Source: Nocardioides oceani (lineage in GTDB: Bacteria; Actinomycetota; Actinomycetes; Propionibacteriales; Nocardioidaceae). Taken from it: a stretch of 64,000 bases of DNA. The stretch's first letter is position 1; every line of letters starts with the position of its first letter. A model generated the notes under the pieces. It was not told the origin of the DNA. It saw nothing but the letters and a program-made list of their open reading frames with translations, and did not search any database. Both the position numbers and the translations under genes were made by a program. This document shows positions 1 to 8,035 of this stretch, piece after piece. Location of the stretch: assembly GCF_030412965.1 (NCBI RefSeq), contig NZ_JAUHJQ010000003.1:1-64000 (forward strand), in the 5' to 3' direction.

Positions 1-115
1 CAGCAGTCTGGTGAACGCCACCGCCCGGGGCCGACACGTCAACGCGAGGGCACCCGCAGGGCCGGTCATAAGCAAGGGTCAGACCCCAGGTGGTGGCGCA
101 GTCACGATGCTCGCA
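1..115. other. Unassigned sequence beyond the transposase break
   Basis: These 115 bases lie left of the point where OrfB similarity ends. Both strands have open frames, but I recognise no domain or motif. It could be host DNA, or the end of another mobile element continuing outside the window. Confidence 0.4.
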
Positions 116-859
116 GTCGTAGGCGTCGGCAACAGTGCCGATCGAGGGGCGGATGCCGGCGTCGGCGAGATGATCTGTGAACGCGATGGATGTGTACTGC
201 GACCCGGCGTCCGCGTGGCCGATCAGCTCTCCGGGCACGACCGGGCGACCCTCGCGGTCGCGCTGCCACAGCGCCATTCTCAGCGGCACGTCCACGAGCT
301 CTACCGCCTTTGTCGACGCGACGTTCCACGCCACGATCCGTTGCGCGAAGACGTCAAGGATGAACGCGACGTAGACGAACCCCGCCCAGGTGCGGACATA
401 GGTGAAGTCCATGACCCATGTCCGGTTCGGCGCCGGGGCGGTGAAGTCACGATCGAGCAGATCACCGGCACGTCGACCGTCCTTGCCCGGGATCGTGGTC
501 CGTAGGCCCTTTGAGCGTCGGATCCCTTGCAGGTCAAGCGATCGCATCGCCCGGTCGACCGATCCTGGTGAGGCTCCAGGGCTCGTACGCCGCACCAGCG
601 CGGTCATCTTCCGCCGCCCGTAGAGGCCCTCGGGCGTCAACCGGCGCACGCCCTCGTGATCGGTGCGCCAGGCCAGGTCACGGACCTGGTCGATGACGGC
701 GGCGTCGCTGATCGTGCGGGCCGCGACCGGGCGGTTGGCGCGCGTCCATTCGCGGTAGGTCCGTGCGGCGATCTGGCAGCCCTGCTCACGCAGGACACGG
801 CAGATCGACTCGACCGCATGGCCCTCGGTCCGCAACTCGTCGATGAACGCGACGATCAG
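116..859 (-). pseudogene. IS3-family transposase OrfB, truncated before the catalytic Glu
   Basis: This is the DDE integrase subunit read in the -1 frame after OrfA. Visible parts are the HTH_21-like region (VDRAMRSLDLQGIRRSKGLR), the first catalytic Asp in WVMDFTYVRTW (about 407-409) and the second in GHADAGSQYTS (about 209). The conserved block that should read AYDNA-(L/M)-(A/M)-E continues as AYDCEHRDCATTW from position 115 downward, so the third catalytic residue is absent. The frame stays open to position 1, but what lies there does not look like transposase. It therefore cannot encode an active enzyme and probably marks a recombination or second insertion point. Confidence 0.8.
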
Positions 860-1167
860 CGGTTGCGGGGGTCGAGTTCCCCGGCGAAGAAAATCGAGGC
901 CCGCCGAAGGATCTCGTTGTCCTCCTCGAGCCGGCGGACCTTCGCCTTCAGCTCGCGGATCTCAGCCAGCTCATCACTCGTCGCGCCCTGACGCTGACCG
1001 CCATCGACCTGAGCTTGGATCACCCACCGCCGCACGGTCTCCTTGCCCAGGCCCTCGCGACGCGCGACGACTTCGGCGGCTGCGGTCAACGACGAGTACT
1101 CCGGCAAGTGCTCCAGCACCTGCCGCACGCACCGCTCCTTGACCTGCGGATCGATCTTCTTCGGCAT
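856..1167 (-). CDS. IS3-family transposase OrfA (helix-turn-helix protein)
   Basis: This 103-aa protein is the DNA-binding subunit of an IS3 transposase. It opens with MPKKIDPQVKERCVRQVLEH, followed by a helix-turn-helix (residues about 15-55, AEVVARREGLGKETVRRWV) and a leucine-zipper-like tail (ELKAKVRRLEEDNEILRRAS). I chose the ATG at 1167 because AGGAGG lies 9 nt upstream (1177-1182); an upstream in-frame ATG would overlap the element's end. OrfB begins in the -1 frame at its 3' end, as expected if an OrfAB fusion is made by frameshifting; an ATTTTC run near 886-894 is a possible slip site, though this is only inference. Confidence 0.9.
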   Translation of the reverse strand: MPKKIDPQVKERCVRQVLEHLPEYSSLTAAAEVVARREGLGKETVRRWVIQAQVDGGQRQGATSDELAEIRELKAKVRRLEEDNEILRRASIFFAGELDPRNR

Positions 1168-1307
1168 GCTGCTCATCCTCCTGGACTCAAACAGGAGCGG
1201 CATCAAACCTGGGGCGCTTCATTTTGTGTCAGTTCTGTGCCAGCAACGACGCTTCCGGCGCGCCGGACGAGCGTTTGCGCAGGTCAGCGAGCCCCGGACG
1301 GTGACAC

Positions 1308-1396
1308 ACCAGAAGATCTACACGATCTTCGAGGGCACCTCGGAGATCCAGCGGCTCGTCATCGCCCGGGCCATCTCGGGCGCGCAGATCCGGTAG
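1308..1396 (+). pseudogene. 3' remnant of an acyl-CoA dehydrogenase gene
   Basis: The last 28 or so codons before the TAG at 1394-1396 read QKIYTIFEGTSEIQRLVIAR, the C-terminal signature of acyl-CoA dehydrogenases, including the catalytic Glu of the EGT motif. Nothing upstream of about 1308 resembles the rest of the enzyme (normally about 380 aa): 1222-1307 is unrelated sequence and then the IS3 element begins. The gene has been cut, presumably by events tied to the insertion element; its 5' part, if still present, lies outside the window. Confidence 0.75.
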
Positions 1397-1443
1397 CCGT
1401 CCGGAGGGTCCGAACGGCGCTCCGGTCGACGTAGCCTCGCGCC

Positions 1444-2796
1444 ATGACGGACAGCTCTCGGGACCGGCGGGGCGCGTGGGTGCAGGCCCTGCTCGCAGCC
1501 CTCGTGGTGGCAGCGGCGCTGGTGGCGGCACCGGTGCCCGCAGCAGCAGCACCTCAGCAGGACGGGCCGGTGTGGACGCAGCCCCAGGGCCTCGCGCCCA
1601 GCCACCTGCAGCCCGACTTCCCCACCGCGGTGGCCGTCGGCCAGGGGGGCCGGGTCCTGGCGGTCTTCGGCTGCAACCGCGGGCGCGGCGCGACCGCGCG
1701 CCGTGCGCTGTGTGCCCGGTGGCGGGAGTGGGACGGCAGGATGGGTCCCACCCTCACGCTGGGCGACGCCGCCTCCGGAGCGGCCGAGGACGCGCCGGTC
1801 GACGCCGCGATCAGCACGGAGGGGATCGCCACCGTCGTGTGGGAGACCGCGGCCGGCCTGCAGCTGCGACGCGTGCGCGCCGGCGGCCGCCTCGGCGGCG
1901 AGCAGCTCCTCGCCACGGGCCGGGTGGAGACGGTCGCCGTGACGGCCGGGGACGCCGGCTCCGTCGCCGTGACGTGGGCCCAGGACCAGGCCCGGTCGGA
2001 CCCGGCGCCCGTCACCGACGGAGTGCGGGTGCGGGTGGTGAGCGCCCGCGGCGTGGCCGGCCCGACGACCGTGCTGCCCGGGAACACCGTGCACCGCGTC
2101 GTGCCCGTCCCCGGCGGCGGAGACCTCGGGTACGCGGTGCTGACCTCCGACGCAGGCCTCACCCGCTCCGTCGCCCGCTACGACCTCACCGAGGTCGCCG
2201 AGGACGGCACCGTGCGTGCGACCACGGTGGTCGACGACGCGACCGTCGGGGTCGACGTCGCGACCCGCCACACCGGTGCGTTGGTCCTCGCCTGGTGGCG
2301 CTCGGAGGGCGACGAGCGGGTCCTCACCGTGCGCCGCTACCCCCAGGGTCTCGCCGGCCCCTCGAGGACGTTCCGGGCCGGGCCCGTGCACCCTCGTGGG
2401 GGCGAGGCCGTCCTCGCGAACACGTTCGACGGCCTCCAGCTGGTCTTCTCGACGGAGCGCGGCAGGCGGGTGGGCGTCGTGCCGTGGTCGGGTGGCAAGC
2501 CGCTGCGCCACGTCCCCCTCGCCGCCGGCGGCGAGGTGCATGCCGCGCGCGATCGCCTGGTCCTCCTCCACCCGGTCGCCTCGGTCGTCGGCCAGTACGT
2601 CGAGGTCCGGACGTGGGACGGCACGAGGCTGTCGCGGCCCAAGCGGGTCCTCGTCGACGACCGCTTCGACAACGAGTGCGGCGACAGCCGCTTCGACATC
2701 GCGAGCGCCCACGGGCACGTCGCCGTCGTCAACGTGCGCGAGCTGGGGTGCGTGCGGAGCGGCCTGGTCCGCGCCCAGGTCGTCGTCCGCGACTGA
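1444..2796 (+). CDS. Secreted protein of unknown function
   Basis: This 450-aa protein starts with an Arg-rich n-region and a long Ala/Val/Leu core ending in APVPAAAAPQQ, a Sec signal peptide likely cleaved near residue 36. The mature part repeats beta-rich stretches with V-A-V-x-W blades (VAVTWAQDQ, GALVLAWWRS), the pattern of a beta-propeller or sugar-binding surface protein. No catalytic motif is apparent. Cys residues (GCNRG, ARRALC, NECGD, LGCVR) could form disulfides. A TAGCCT box (1432-1437) sits 6 nt before the ATG and no Shine-Dalgarno is seen, so the transcript may be leaderless. I cannot assign a function. Confidence 0.85.
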   Translation: MTDSSRDRRGAWVQALLAALVVAAALVAAPVPAAAAPQQDGPVWTQPQGLAPSHLQPDFPTAVAVGQGGRVLAVFGCNRGRGATARRALCARWREWDGRMGPTLTLGDAASGAAEDAPVDAAISTEGIATVVWETAAGLQLRRVRAGGRLGGEQLLATGRVETVAVTAGDAGSVAVTWAQDQARSDPAPVTDGVRVRVVSARGVAGPTTVLPGNTVHRVVPVPGGGDLGYAVLTSDAGLTRSVARYDLTEVAEDGTVRATTVVDDATVGVDVATRHTGALVLAWWRSEGDERVLTVRRYPQGLAGPSRTFRAGPVHPRGGEAVLANTFDGLQLVFSTERGRRVGVVPWSGGKPLRHVPLAAGGEVHAARDRLVLLHPVASVVGQYVEVRTWDGTRLSRPKRVLVDDRFDNECGDSRFDIASAHGHVAVVNVRELGCVRSGLVRAQVVVRD

Positions 2797-2880
2797 TCGG
2801 GTGCCGAGGGGCGGTGCCGCCCGCGCCGGCCGCCGACCCCGCAGCAGCGCCGAGCCCTGCACCGCTTCGCCGAACTACTG

Positions 2881-2941
2881 GTGGAAGTCCTCGTCCGGCT
2901 CGCGCGACCTGCGGGAACGCGGCGGCCGGGACGACTTCCAC
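2881..2941. terminator. Inverted repeat between convergent genes
   Basis: GTGGAAGTC at 2881-2889 pairs with GACTTCCAC at 2933-2941, and inner bases (TCCGG/CCGGG) extend the pairing imperfectly. It lies between the convergent gene ends at 2796 and 2973, so a bidirectional terminator is likely. No U-tract is present, as is common in high-GC actinobacteria. Confidence 0.5.
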
Positions 2942-2972
2942 CCGTCGTTCGGCGGCGTTCGCCCCGAGCGGG

Positions 2973-3212
2973 TCAGCTCGCCGCGTCGAACCGCAGCCCG
3001 AGGGCGTCGCGCACCTCGTCCACGGCCAGCCCCGCGAGGTCGAGCCGGCGCCGTACCTCATCCTCGTCGAGGTCGTCACTCGGCTCCTCCGCGCGCTGGA
3101 GGAGGTCGCCGGCGACGGCGAGCCGCGCCTCGTGCTCGGTGCACCCGATCCGCCGGTAGGACTCCAGCAGCCGTCGGCCGTCCTCGTCGAGCCAGTCGAG
3201 GGGGTCGTTCAT
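2973..3212 (-). CDS. Small acidic protein of unknown function
   Basis: This 79-aa protein opens with MNDPLDWLDEDGRRLLESYR, is strongly acidic (about a quarter Asp/Glu) and is predicted largely helical. The start at 3212 is chosen because AAGGAG precedes it by 7 nt; a longer in-frame extension upstream is Arg/Pro-rich and looks like shadow coding. There is no signal peptide or membrane segment. It is divergent from the HTH/ECF-S gene at 3431. Function unknown. Confidence 0.7.
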   Translation of the reverse strand: MNDPLDWLDEDGRRLLESYRRIGCTEHEARLAVAGDLLQRAEEPSDDLDEDEVRRRLDLAGLAVDEVRDALGLRFDAAS

Positions 3213-3378
3213 CGGGTGTCTCCTTCGGCGGTGCGGGTGCGGTCGTGCGGTGGGCGGGCCGTCCCCCACGGCGGCCCGCCGACGGGCTCCAGTCTCCGAG
3301 GCGTCGAGCGCCCGGACCGACCACCGACCCGCCGCCCGGACGTTCCCGGACAACCACGGACAGCCGTGTGGGTCTCAC

Positions 3379-3384
3379 TACGCT
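3379..3384 (+). promoter_or_regulatory. Possible -10 box upstream of the HTH/ECF-S gene
   Basis: TACGCT matches the actinobacterial TANNNT -10 consensus and lies 46 nt before the GTG at 3431. The preceding CGGACAACC / CGGACAGCC repeat (about 3345-3366) could be an operator. The promoter is inferred from sequence only. Confidence 0.35.
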
Positions 3385-3430
3385 GGGTCCGCCGCCGGGA
3401 CCGCGGCGCACGGCAGGGGAGGGGACTCGG

Positions 3431-4417
3431 GTGACCGACGAGCGCACGCGCGAGCACGCCGTGACGGCGGGGGGCGCCGGCGGCCGGTGGGACCGGTTCG
3501 CCGAGGAGCTGCAGGTGCTGCGGCGGGCGGCGGGGGAGCCGTCCTTCGCCGAGATCGCCCGCCGCGTGGCCGACCAGCGCGCCGCCGCAGGTGTCGACGA
3601 GCACGCCGCGCGCGTCGCCCGCACCACGGTGTACGACGCGTTCCGCACGGGCCGCGCGCGGGTCAACGTCCCGCTGGTCCGCGAGATCGTGGTCGCCCTC
3701 GACGCCGACCCCGCCCTGGTCGACGCCTGGCTGGCCGCGCCCGTCGAGCGGGTCGGAGCGGTTCCGCCGGTGCAGCCGGTCGAGCCCGTCGAGCCCGTGG
3801 CGGAGCCCGCGGCGGAGGGCCGCGTGCCGCGGCGCACCGCCCTGCTCCTCCTCGCCGCCTTCGTCGTCGCGAACGTCCTGGGCCGCACCTTCGTCGACCT
3901 CTTCGACCTGCCGATCTACCTCGACATGGTGGGGACGGCGGCGGCCGCGCTCGCGCTCGGGCCGTGGTACGGCGTGGCGGTCGCGGTCGTCACGAACCTC
4001 GCCGGGGTGGTGCCGAGCGGGGTGGCGTCGATCCCGTTCGTGCTGGTCAACGTGGCCGGCGCGCTGGTGTGGGGCTACGGCGTCCGCCGGTGGGGGATGG
4101 GGCGGACGCTGCTGCGGTTCTTCTCCCTCAACCTCGTGGTCGCGGCCGCGTGCAGCCTGGTCGCGGTGCCGATCCTGCTGGCGATGTTCGGCGGCTCCAC
4201 CGGGCACGGCGAGGACCTGATCGTCGACACCTTCCTCGACGTCACCGGCAGCAGCGTGGTGGCGATCGCCGTCGGCAACCTCCTCGTCTCCCTCGCCGAC
4301 AAGGTCATCAGCGGCTTCGCCGCGCTCGTGGCCGTCTCCGGCCTCCCGCCCCGGCTCCGCGCCGGGGTGCCGCTCCCGCTGACGCCGACCCCCGCGGGGC
4401 CGGAGAGCGCCGCGTGA
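3431..4417 (+). CDS. XRE-like HTH domain fused to an ECF-transporter S-component-like membrane domain
   Basis: This 328-aa protein has two parts. Residues about 15-105 form a helix-turn-helix of the actinobacterial HTH_31 type (FAEIARRVADQ ... ARTTVYDAFRTGRARVNVP). A Pro/Glu/Val linker (PVEPVEPVAEPAAE) follows. From about 138 onward come five or six hydrophobic segments, including YLDMVGTAAAALALGPWYG, the pattern of ECF-type substrate-binding (S) components that bind vitamins or metals. The GTG at 3431 follows a GGGGAGGGG Shine-Dalgarno. No ECF A/A'/T genes are adjacent. The fusion suggests a membrane-tethered ligand-responsive regulator, though this is inferred. It overlaps the next gene by 4 nt, so the two are co-expressed. 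Confidence 0.8.
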   Translation: MTDERTREHAVTAGGAGGRWDRFAEELQVLRRAAGEPSFAEIARRVADQRAAAGVDEHAARVARTTVYDAFRTGRARVNVPLVREIVVALDADPALVDAWLAAPVERVGAVPPVQPVEPVEPVAEPAAEGRVPRRTALLLLAAFVVANVLGRTFVDLFDLPIYLDMVGTAAAALALGPWYGVAVAVVTNLAGVVPSGVASIPFVLVNVAGALVWGYGVRRWGMGRTLLRFFSLNLVVAAACSLVAVPILLAMFGGSTGHGEDLIVDTFLDVTGSSVVAIAVGNLLVSLADKVISGFAALVAVSGLPPRLRAGVPLPLTPTPAGPESAA

Positions 4418-5022
4418 GACAGCGCTTCCGCGGACGGATCGCCGGCGTCGGCACGACCGGCGGGGTCCGGATCGTCGTCGGGCACTGGCACGACACCCCG
4501 CTCGGCGCGTTCTCCGACGCGATGGTCGAGACGGCCGCCGGCCACCGGGTCCTCCTCGCCCCGCACGACGCCGCGGCGGACTTCATCGCCGCGACGTACA
4601 CCTTCGACGAGGTCCGGATCGAGCCGTTCTCCGTCGTCGTCGGCGGGTCCGGCGACCGCGACCGGTGGCTCGTCCGCTCGGCGTCGCTCCGCCTCGACCT
4701 GGCCGTCGGCGGCCGGACGGGCCTGGGCCGCCTGCTCCGGCTCGTCCCCGACCGGCTGGCCACCGCGCCGGCGTTCTGCACCCTCACCGACCCGGTGGCG
4801 CGGCTCGTGCTCGCCGGTGTGCGGACCCGCGGCTCGGCCGCCGGCGACCGCCGCGAGTGGTACGGCGCGACCGACCACCACGCGGTGACCGCCGCCTCCG
4901 GCACCTTCGACGGCGCCGACCTCGGCACGCTCGCCCCGGTGGAGCCGCCCCCGCGCTTCGGGTTCTCCTCCACCCCGCCCCGCCCGTCGGTCACCAGCGT
5001 CGTGACGACCGTCCAGTCCTGA
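4414..5022 (+). CDS. Conserved protein of unknown function
   Basis: This 202-aa soluble protein starts at a GTG whose last two bases form the previous gene's TGA (GTGA overlap), so it is translationally coupled to the HTH/ECF-S fusion. The N-terminal half contains GTTGGVRIVVGHWHDTPLGA and TAAGHRVLLAPHDAAADFIA, a compact alpha/beta pattern that I recall seeing in uncharacterised actinobacterial proteins. There is no signal peptide, and I recognise no catalytic motif. The coupling makes it a candidate partner of the membrane regulator. Confidence 0.75.
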   Translation: MRQRFRGRIAGVGTTGGVRIVVGHWHDTPLGAFSDAMVETAAGHRVLLAPHDAAADFIAATYTFDEVRIEPFSVVVGGSGDRDRWLVRSASLRLDLAVGGRTGLGRLLRLVPDRLATAPAFCTLTDPVARLVLAGVRTRGSAAGDRREWYGATDHHAVTAASGTFDGADLGTLAPVEPPPRFGFSSTPPRPSVTSVVTTVQS

Positions 5023-5112
5023 CCCGGGCGAGAGGTACCCCGGCGGGTGTACCAGGCCGGAGGTCTCGGGCCTCCGCGACACCTTCTGGCCCGTCGCCTC
5101 GCCCCAGGACGT

Positions 5113-5140
5113 CAGGCGTACCACCTGGGCGGTACGCCTG
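5113..5140. terminator. Hairpin between convergent genes
   Basis: CAGGCGTACC (5113-5122) pairs perfectly with GGTACGCCTG (5131-5140) around an 8-nt loop. It lies between the plus-strand gene ending at 5022 and the minus-strand gene ending at 5153, so it could terminate both. Confidence 0.6.
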
Positions 5141-5152
5141 CAGCCCCGAGAC

Positions 5153-6109
5153 TCACGCCCGCACAGCAGGCATGACCGTCTCGGTGACGAGCCGCAGCGA
5201 GGCCCACGACGGCTCGGCGGGGAGGCCGCCGCAGGCGGGGTGGTTGGTGACGAGCCGGACCTCGCGGGAGCGGATGCGCTCGACGAGGTCGTCGGCGGTG
5301 CAGACGAGGTACACGCCGGCCGCCTGCATCTCCTCGACGGTGGTCGAGCTGTCCAGGACGTGGGAGGCGGCGTCGCCGTGCCAGGACTGGTACGCCGTGG
5401 CGTCGGCGAGCAGGTGGTGGCCCCACCTCTCCCAGAACTCCTCGGGCCGCTCGGCGCAGAACACGTTCGCCGGGCCGGGCGGCGCGGTGATCACCAGACC
5501 CGGCTCGCGGCCGAGCTCGCGGCACGCGGCGACGTACTCCTCCTCGAGCGCGGGGTCGCCGTGCTGCGGCTGGAAGGAGAGCCCGAGCCGCGCCGCGCGC
5601 CGGGCGGCCGCGGGCGTGCCGCCGCCGTAGAGAAGGAACGGGTGCGGGTCGCTGAACGGGCGCGGCGTGACCCGGCCGGTCGCCCACGCGTCGAGCATCG
5701 TGGTGATCCGCTCCTCGATGTCGCGGCCGCGGGTGCGCCAGGGCCGGTCGAACAGCGCGTACTCCACCTCGCGGTAGCCCAGCCCGAACGTGAAGCCCAC
5801 CCGCCCCGCGGCCAGGTGGTCGAGCACCGCGATGTCCTCGGCGAGCCGTAGCGGGTCGTGCAGGTTGACCAGCAGCGCCGCGATCGTGATCGGCACCCGC
5901 GTGGTCACCGCCGCCATCGCGGAGGCGACCAGCATCGGCGAGGGCACGTAGCCGTCGTCGGAGGCGTGGTGCTCGGAGAGCATGATCGCGTCGTGGCCGT
6001 GCGCGTCGACGTACGCCGCCTGCTCGAGCGACCGCGCGTAGACCTCCTGCCGGGTGGCGGCGTCGCCGCCCGGGACGCGGAAGTCGTAGCGGGTGACGAA
6101 GGTGGTCAT
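5153..6109 (-). CDS. LLM-class flavin-dependent oxidoreductase
   Basis: This 318-aa protein is a bacterial-luciferase-like monooxygenase that uses FMNH2 or F420. Typical features are ARSLEQAAYVDAHGHDAIML and SEHHASDDGYVPSPMLVASA near residues 25-60, VPITIAALLVNLHDPLRLAE (about 70-90), and the DHLAAGRVGFTFGLGYR block (about 95-112). The substrate cannot be told from sequence. Its ATG overlaps the TGA of the upstream GNAT gene (ATGA), so it is the third gene of a GNAT-GNAT-oxidoreductase operon. Confidence 0.88.
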   Translation of the reverse strand: MTTFVTRYDFRVPGGDAATRQEVYARSLEQAAYVDAHGHDAIMLSEHHASDDGYVPSPMLVASAMAAVTTRVPITIAALLVNLHDPLRLAEDIAVLDHLAAGRVGFTFGLGYREVEYALFDRPWRTRGRDIEERITTMLDAWATGRVTPRPFSDPHPFLLYGGGTPAAARRAARLGLSFQPQHGDPALEEEYVAACRELGREPGLVITAPPGPANVFCAERPEEFWERWGHHLLADATAYQSWHGDAASHVLDSSTTVEEMQAAGVYLVCTADDLVERIRSREVRLVTNHPACGGLPAEPSWASLRLVTETVMPAVRA

Positions 6110-7014
6110 GGCTCCAGGGTGACGCTCCGGTTGACCCACGTCGAGGACACGACCATGCCGACCTTCTCGTAGAGCCCGCGTGCCCCCGCGCGGGTGTCGG
6201 TCGAGAGGTAGCAGCGCGCGGCGCCGTGCTCGCGGGCGCGGCCGAACGCGTCGACGAGCATCGCGGGCGCGAGCCCCCGGCCGCGGTGGTCGGGGCGGAC
6301 GGCCACGCGGGCGACGTACGCCGCGTCCCCGGCGAGGAAGACGTGCGTCGCCCCGACGAGCTCGGCGGTCGCGCCGGAGCCGTGGAGGAGCAGGCGGAGG
6401 TTCCACGGCTCGGCGCCGGGGCGGTCCCAGACGCGGGCGCCGAAGTCGGCCAGCGGCATCCGCTCGCGCTCGGACCACTCGAGGAACGCGTCCTCGACCA
6501 GCGTCCACACCGCCTCGCGGTCGGCCTCGGTGGCGTCGCGCAGGCCGTAGCCCGCGGGCAGCGGCCGGGCCTCGATCTCGGCGCCCTCGGGCAGCTCGAG
6601 GTCCCAGGCGGTCCAGCGCACCTCGTAGCCGAGGTCGGCCATCAGCCGGTCGGCGGCGCTGCCCTCGGGCACCTGGGTCCCGACGCGCGTCGAGCCGGCG
6701 GCGCGAGCCCGCTCCTGGACCCAGCCGGCCAGCGCGGTGCCGATGCCGCGCCCGCGCTCGTCGGGGTGGACGGCGGTGTAGGCGACGTCGGGGGCGGAGA
6801 GGTCGGCGTAGGCGACCAGCCGGTCGCCGTCGAAGACGCCGACGGTGCTCGCGGCGACGTCGTACGACGGCCGCTGCCAGTCCGCGACGACGTCCTCGAG
6901 CGTCAGCTCGGCCTCGCCGAGGTCGACGACCTCCTCGGCGGCGACGACGGCGTGGACGGCCTCGGCGTCCTCGAGGGTCAGGGGGCGGGCGGTGAGCCCG
7001 GCGGGCAGCTGCAT
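6106..7014 (-). CDS. GNAT acetyltransferase with two GNAT domains
   Basis: This 302-aa protein carries two tandem GNAT folds. The first has the acetyl-CoA pyrophosphate loop VHPDERGRGIGTALAGW (about residues 75-91) and the second has VRPDHRGRGLAPAMLVDAF (about 240-258), followed by the usual YEKVGMV end. Such didomain GNATs are common in actinobacteria and include mycothiol synthase relatives, but the substrate here is unknown. The ATG overlaps the upstream paralog's stop (ATGA), and its own stop overlaps the oxidoreductase start. It is a clear paralog of the frameshifted gene at 7014-7926. Confidence 0.88.
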   Translation of the reverse strand: MQLPAGLTARPLTLEDAEAVHAVVAAEEVVDLGEAELTLEDVVADWQRPSYDVAASTVGVFDGDRLVAYADLSAPDVAYTAVHPDERGRGIGTALAGWVQERARAAGSTRVGTQVPEGSAADRLMADLGYEVRWTAWDLELPEGAEIEARPLPAGYGLRDATEADREAVWTLVEDAFLEWSERERMPLADFGARVWDRPGAEPWNLRLLLHGSGATAELVGATHVFLAGDAAYVARVAVRPDHRGRGLAPAMLVDAFGRAREHGAARCYLSTDTRAGARGLYEKVGMVVSSTWVNRSVTLEP

Positions 7015-7926
7015 CAGTCGGTCCTCGTCAGGTCGGCGGCACGGTTGACCCACACCGACGTGGTCTCCATCCCGACCTTGAGGTACAGGTCGAGCGCCCC
7101 GGTGCGCGAGTCGGTGGACAGCTCGGCGCGGGGCGCGCCGTGCTCGCGCCCGACGGCGAAGCAGTCGGCGAGCAGCGCCTGGGCCAGCCCGCGGTGGCGG
7201 CGGTCGGCGCGGGTGGCCAGCTTGTCGACGTACGCCCACTCCTCGTTGACGTGCAGGGAGGCGACGGCGACGACGTCCCCGTCGGCGTCGGTGACGACGC
7301 GCAGGTGCCACGGCTCGAAGCCGGGCCGCTGCCACACGGTGGCGGCGAAGTCCTCGAAGGACTGCCGCTCGCGCACCGACCACTCCAGGAAGGCGTCCTC
7401 CACGACCGTCCAGGCGGCCTCGCGCTCGTCCTCGCGCGCCGCGCGGACAGCGTGCCCCGGAGGTAGGGGGCGGTCGGGGACGGTGCGGCCCGGCGGCAGC
7501 TGCAGCACCCAGCTGGTCCACCGCACCTCGTAGCCCAGCGAGGCCAGGAGCCGGTCGCCCGGGGAAGCCCTCGGGCACGGGCTGCCCGACGACGCTCGCA
7601 CCGAGCCCGCGGGCGGTCGCGCGCACCCACGCGGCGAGCGCGGTGCCGATGCCGCGGCCGCGGACGTCGGGGTGGACCGCGACGTCGGCGCGGTCGACGT
7701 GGGTCAGCTCGGCGCAGGCGACCAGCCGGTCGCCGTCGAGGACACCGAGCGATCGGGCGGCGAGGTCGTACGACGGCCGCTGCCAGTCCGCGACGATGTC
7801 GGACTCCTCGATGACCACCTGCCCGAGGTCGGCCAGCTCGGAGGCCGCCATCACCTCGAAGACCGCGCGGGCGTCCTCCGGCACCAGCGGGCGGGCGGCG
7901 AGGCCGGCCGGGAGCGTGATCTGCAC
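7014..7926 (-). pseudogene. Double GNAT acetyltransferase with a +1 frameshift
   Basis: The first 125 or so residues are a normal GNAT (MQITLPAGLAARPLVPEDAR ... VHPDVRGRGIGTALAAWVRA) up to VPEGFPG. Homology then continues in another frame (GDRLLASLGYEVRWTSWVLQ ... EHGAPRAELSTDSRTGALDL) to the stop at 7014. The switch falls in a CCCGGGG run at about 7558-7564; removing one base restores a gene parallel to its downstream paralog. The 913-nt span is not divisible by three. It may be a real mutation or a base-calling error at the homopolymer. Without correction the first frame stays open by chance and runs into the next gene. Confidence 0.8.
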
Positions 7927-7956
7927 GCCGGAGATGAGACCACGGGGACGACCGAC

Positions 7957-7986
7957 GGGGCCGCTCCTTTTCTCGGGAGCGGCCCC
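7957..7986. terminator. 11-bp hairpin downstream of yceI
   Basis: GGGGCCGCTCC (7957-7967) pairs perfectly with GGAGCGGCCCC (7976-7986). Read on the minus strand it follows the YceI gene (stop at 8036) and precedes the GNAT operon start at 7926, so it probably separates the two transcription units. Confidence 0.65.
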
Positions 7987-7990
7987 GTCC

Positions 7991-8022
7991 GGGGTGGTGC
8001 TGGGTGGTGCTGGGTGGTGCTG
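7991..8022. repeat. 10-bp tandem repeat, three copies
   Basis: GGGTGGTGCT is repeated three times in a row (first base varies) between the YceI stop and the hairpin at 7957. No function is apparent; it is probably a slippage product. Confidence 0.7.
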
Positions 8023-8035
8023 GTCGAGCGGTGGC

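Larger units (their letters stand above)
116..1221 (-). mobile_element. IS3-family insertion sequence, left part lost
   Basis: Two overlapping reading frames on the minus strand form the orfA/orfB arrangement of IS3-family elements. The proposed right end reads TGAAGCGCCCCAGG on the minus strand (1221 down to 1208), which starts with the TGA typical of IS3 ends. Transposase similarity stops abruptly at about position 116, inside orfB just before its last catalytic residue, so the left terminal repeat is not visible. The exact right end is inferred; no matching left repeat or target duplication can be seen. Confidence 0.75.

Noticed and set aside
6106..7926. A single 606-codon frame that would fuse two GNAT proteins
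   Set aside because: The middle third is low-complexity Arg/Pro/Gly translation of the wrong frame; correcting one base at 7558-7564 gives two normal coupled genes.
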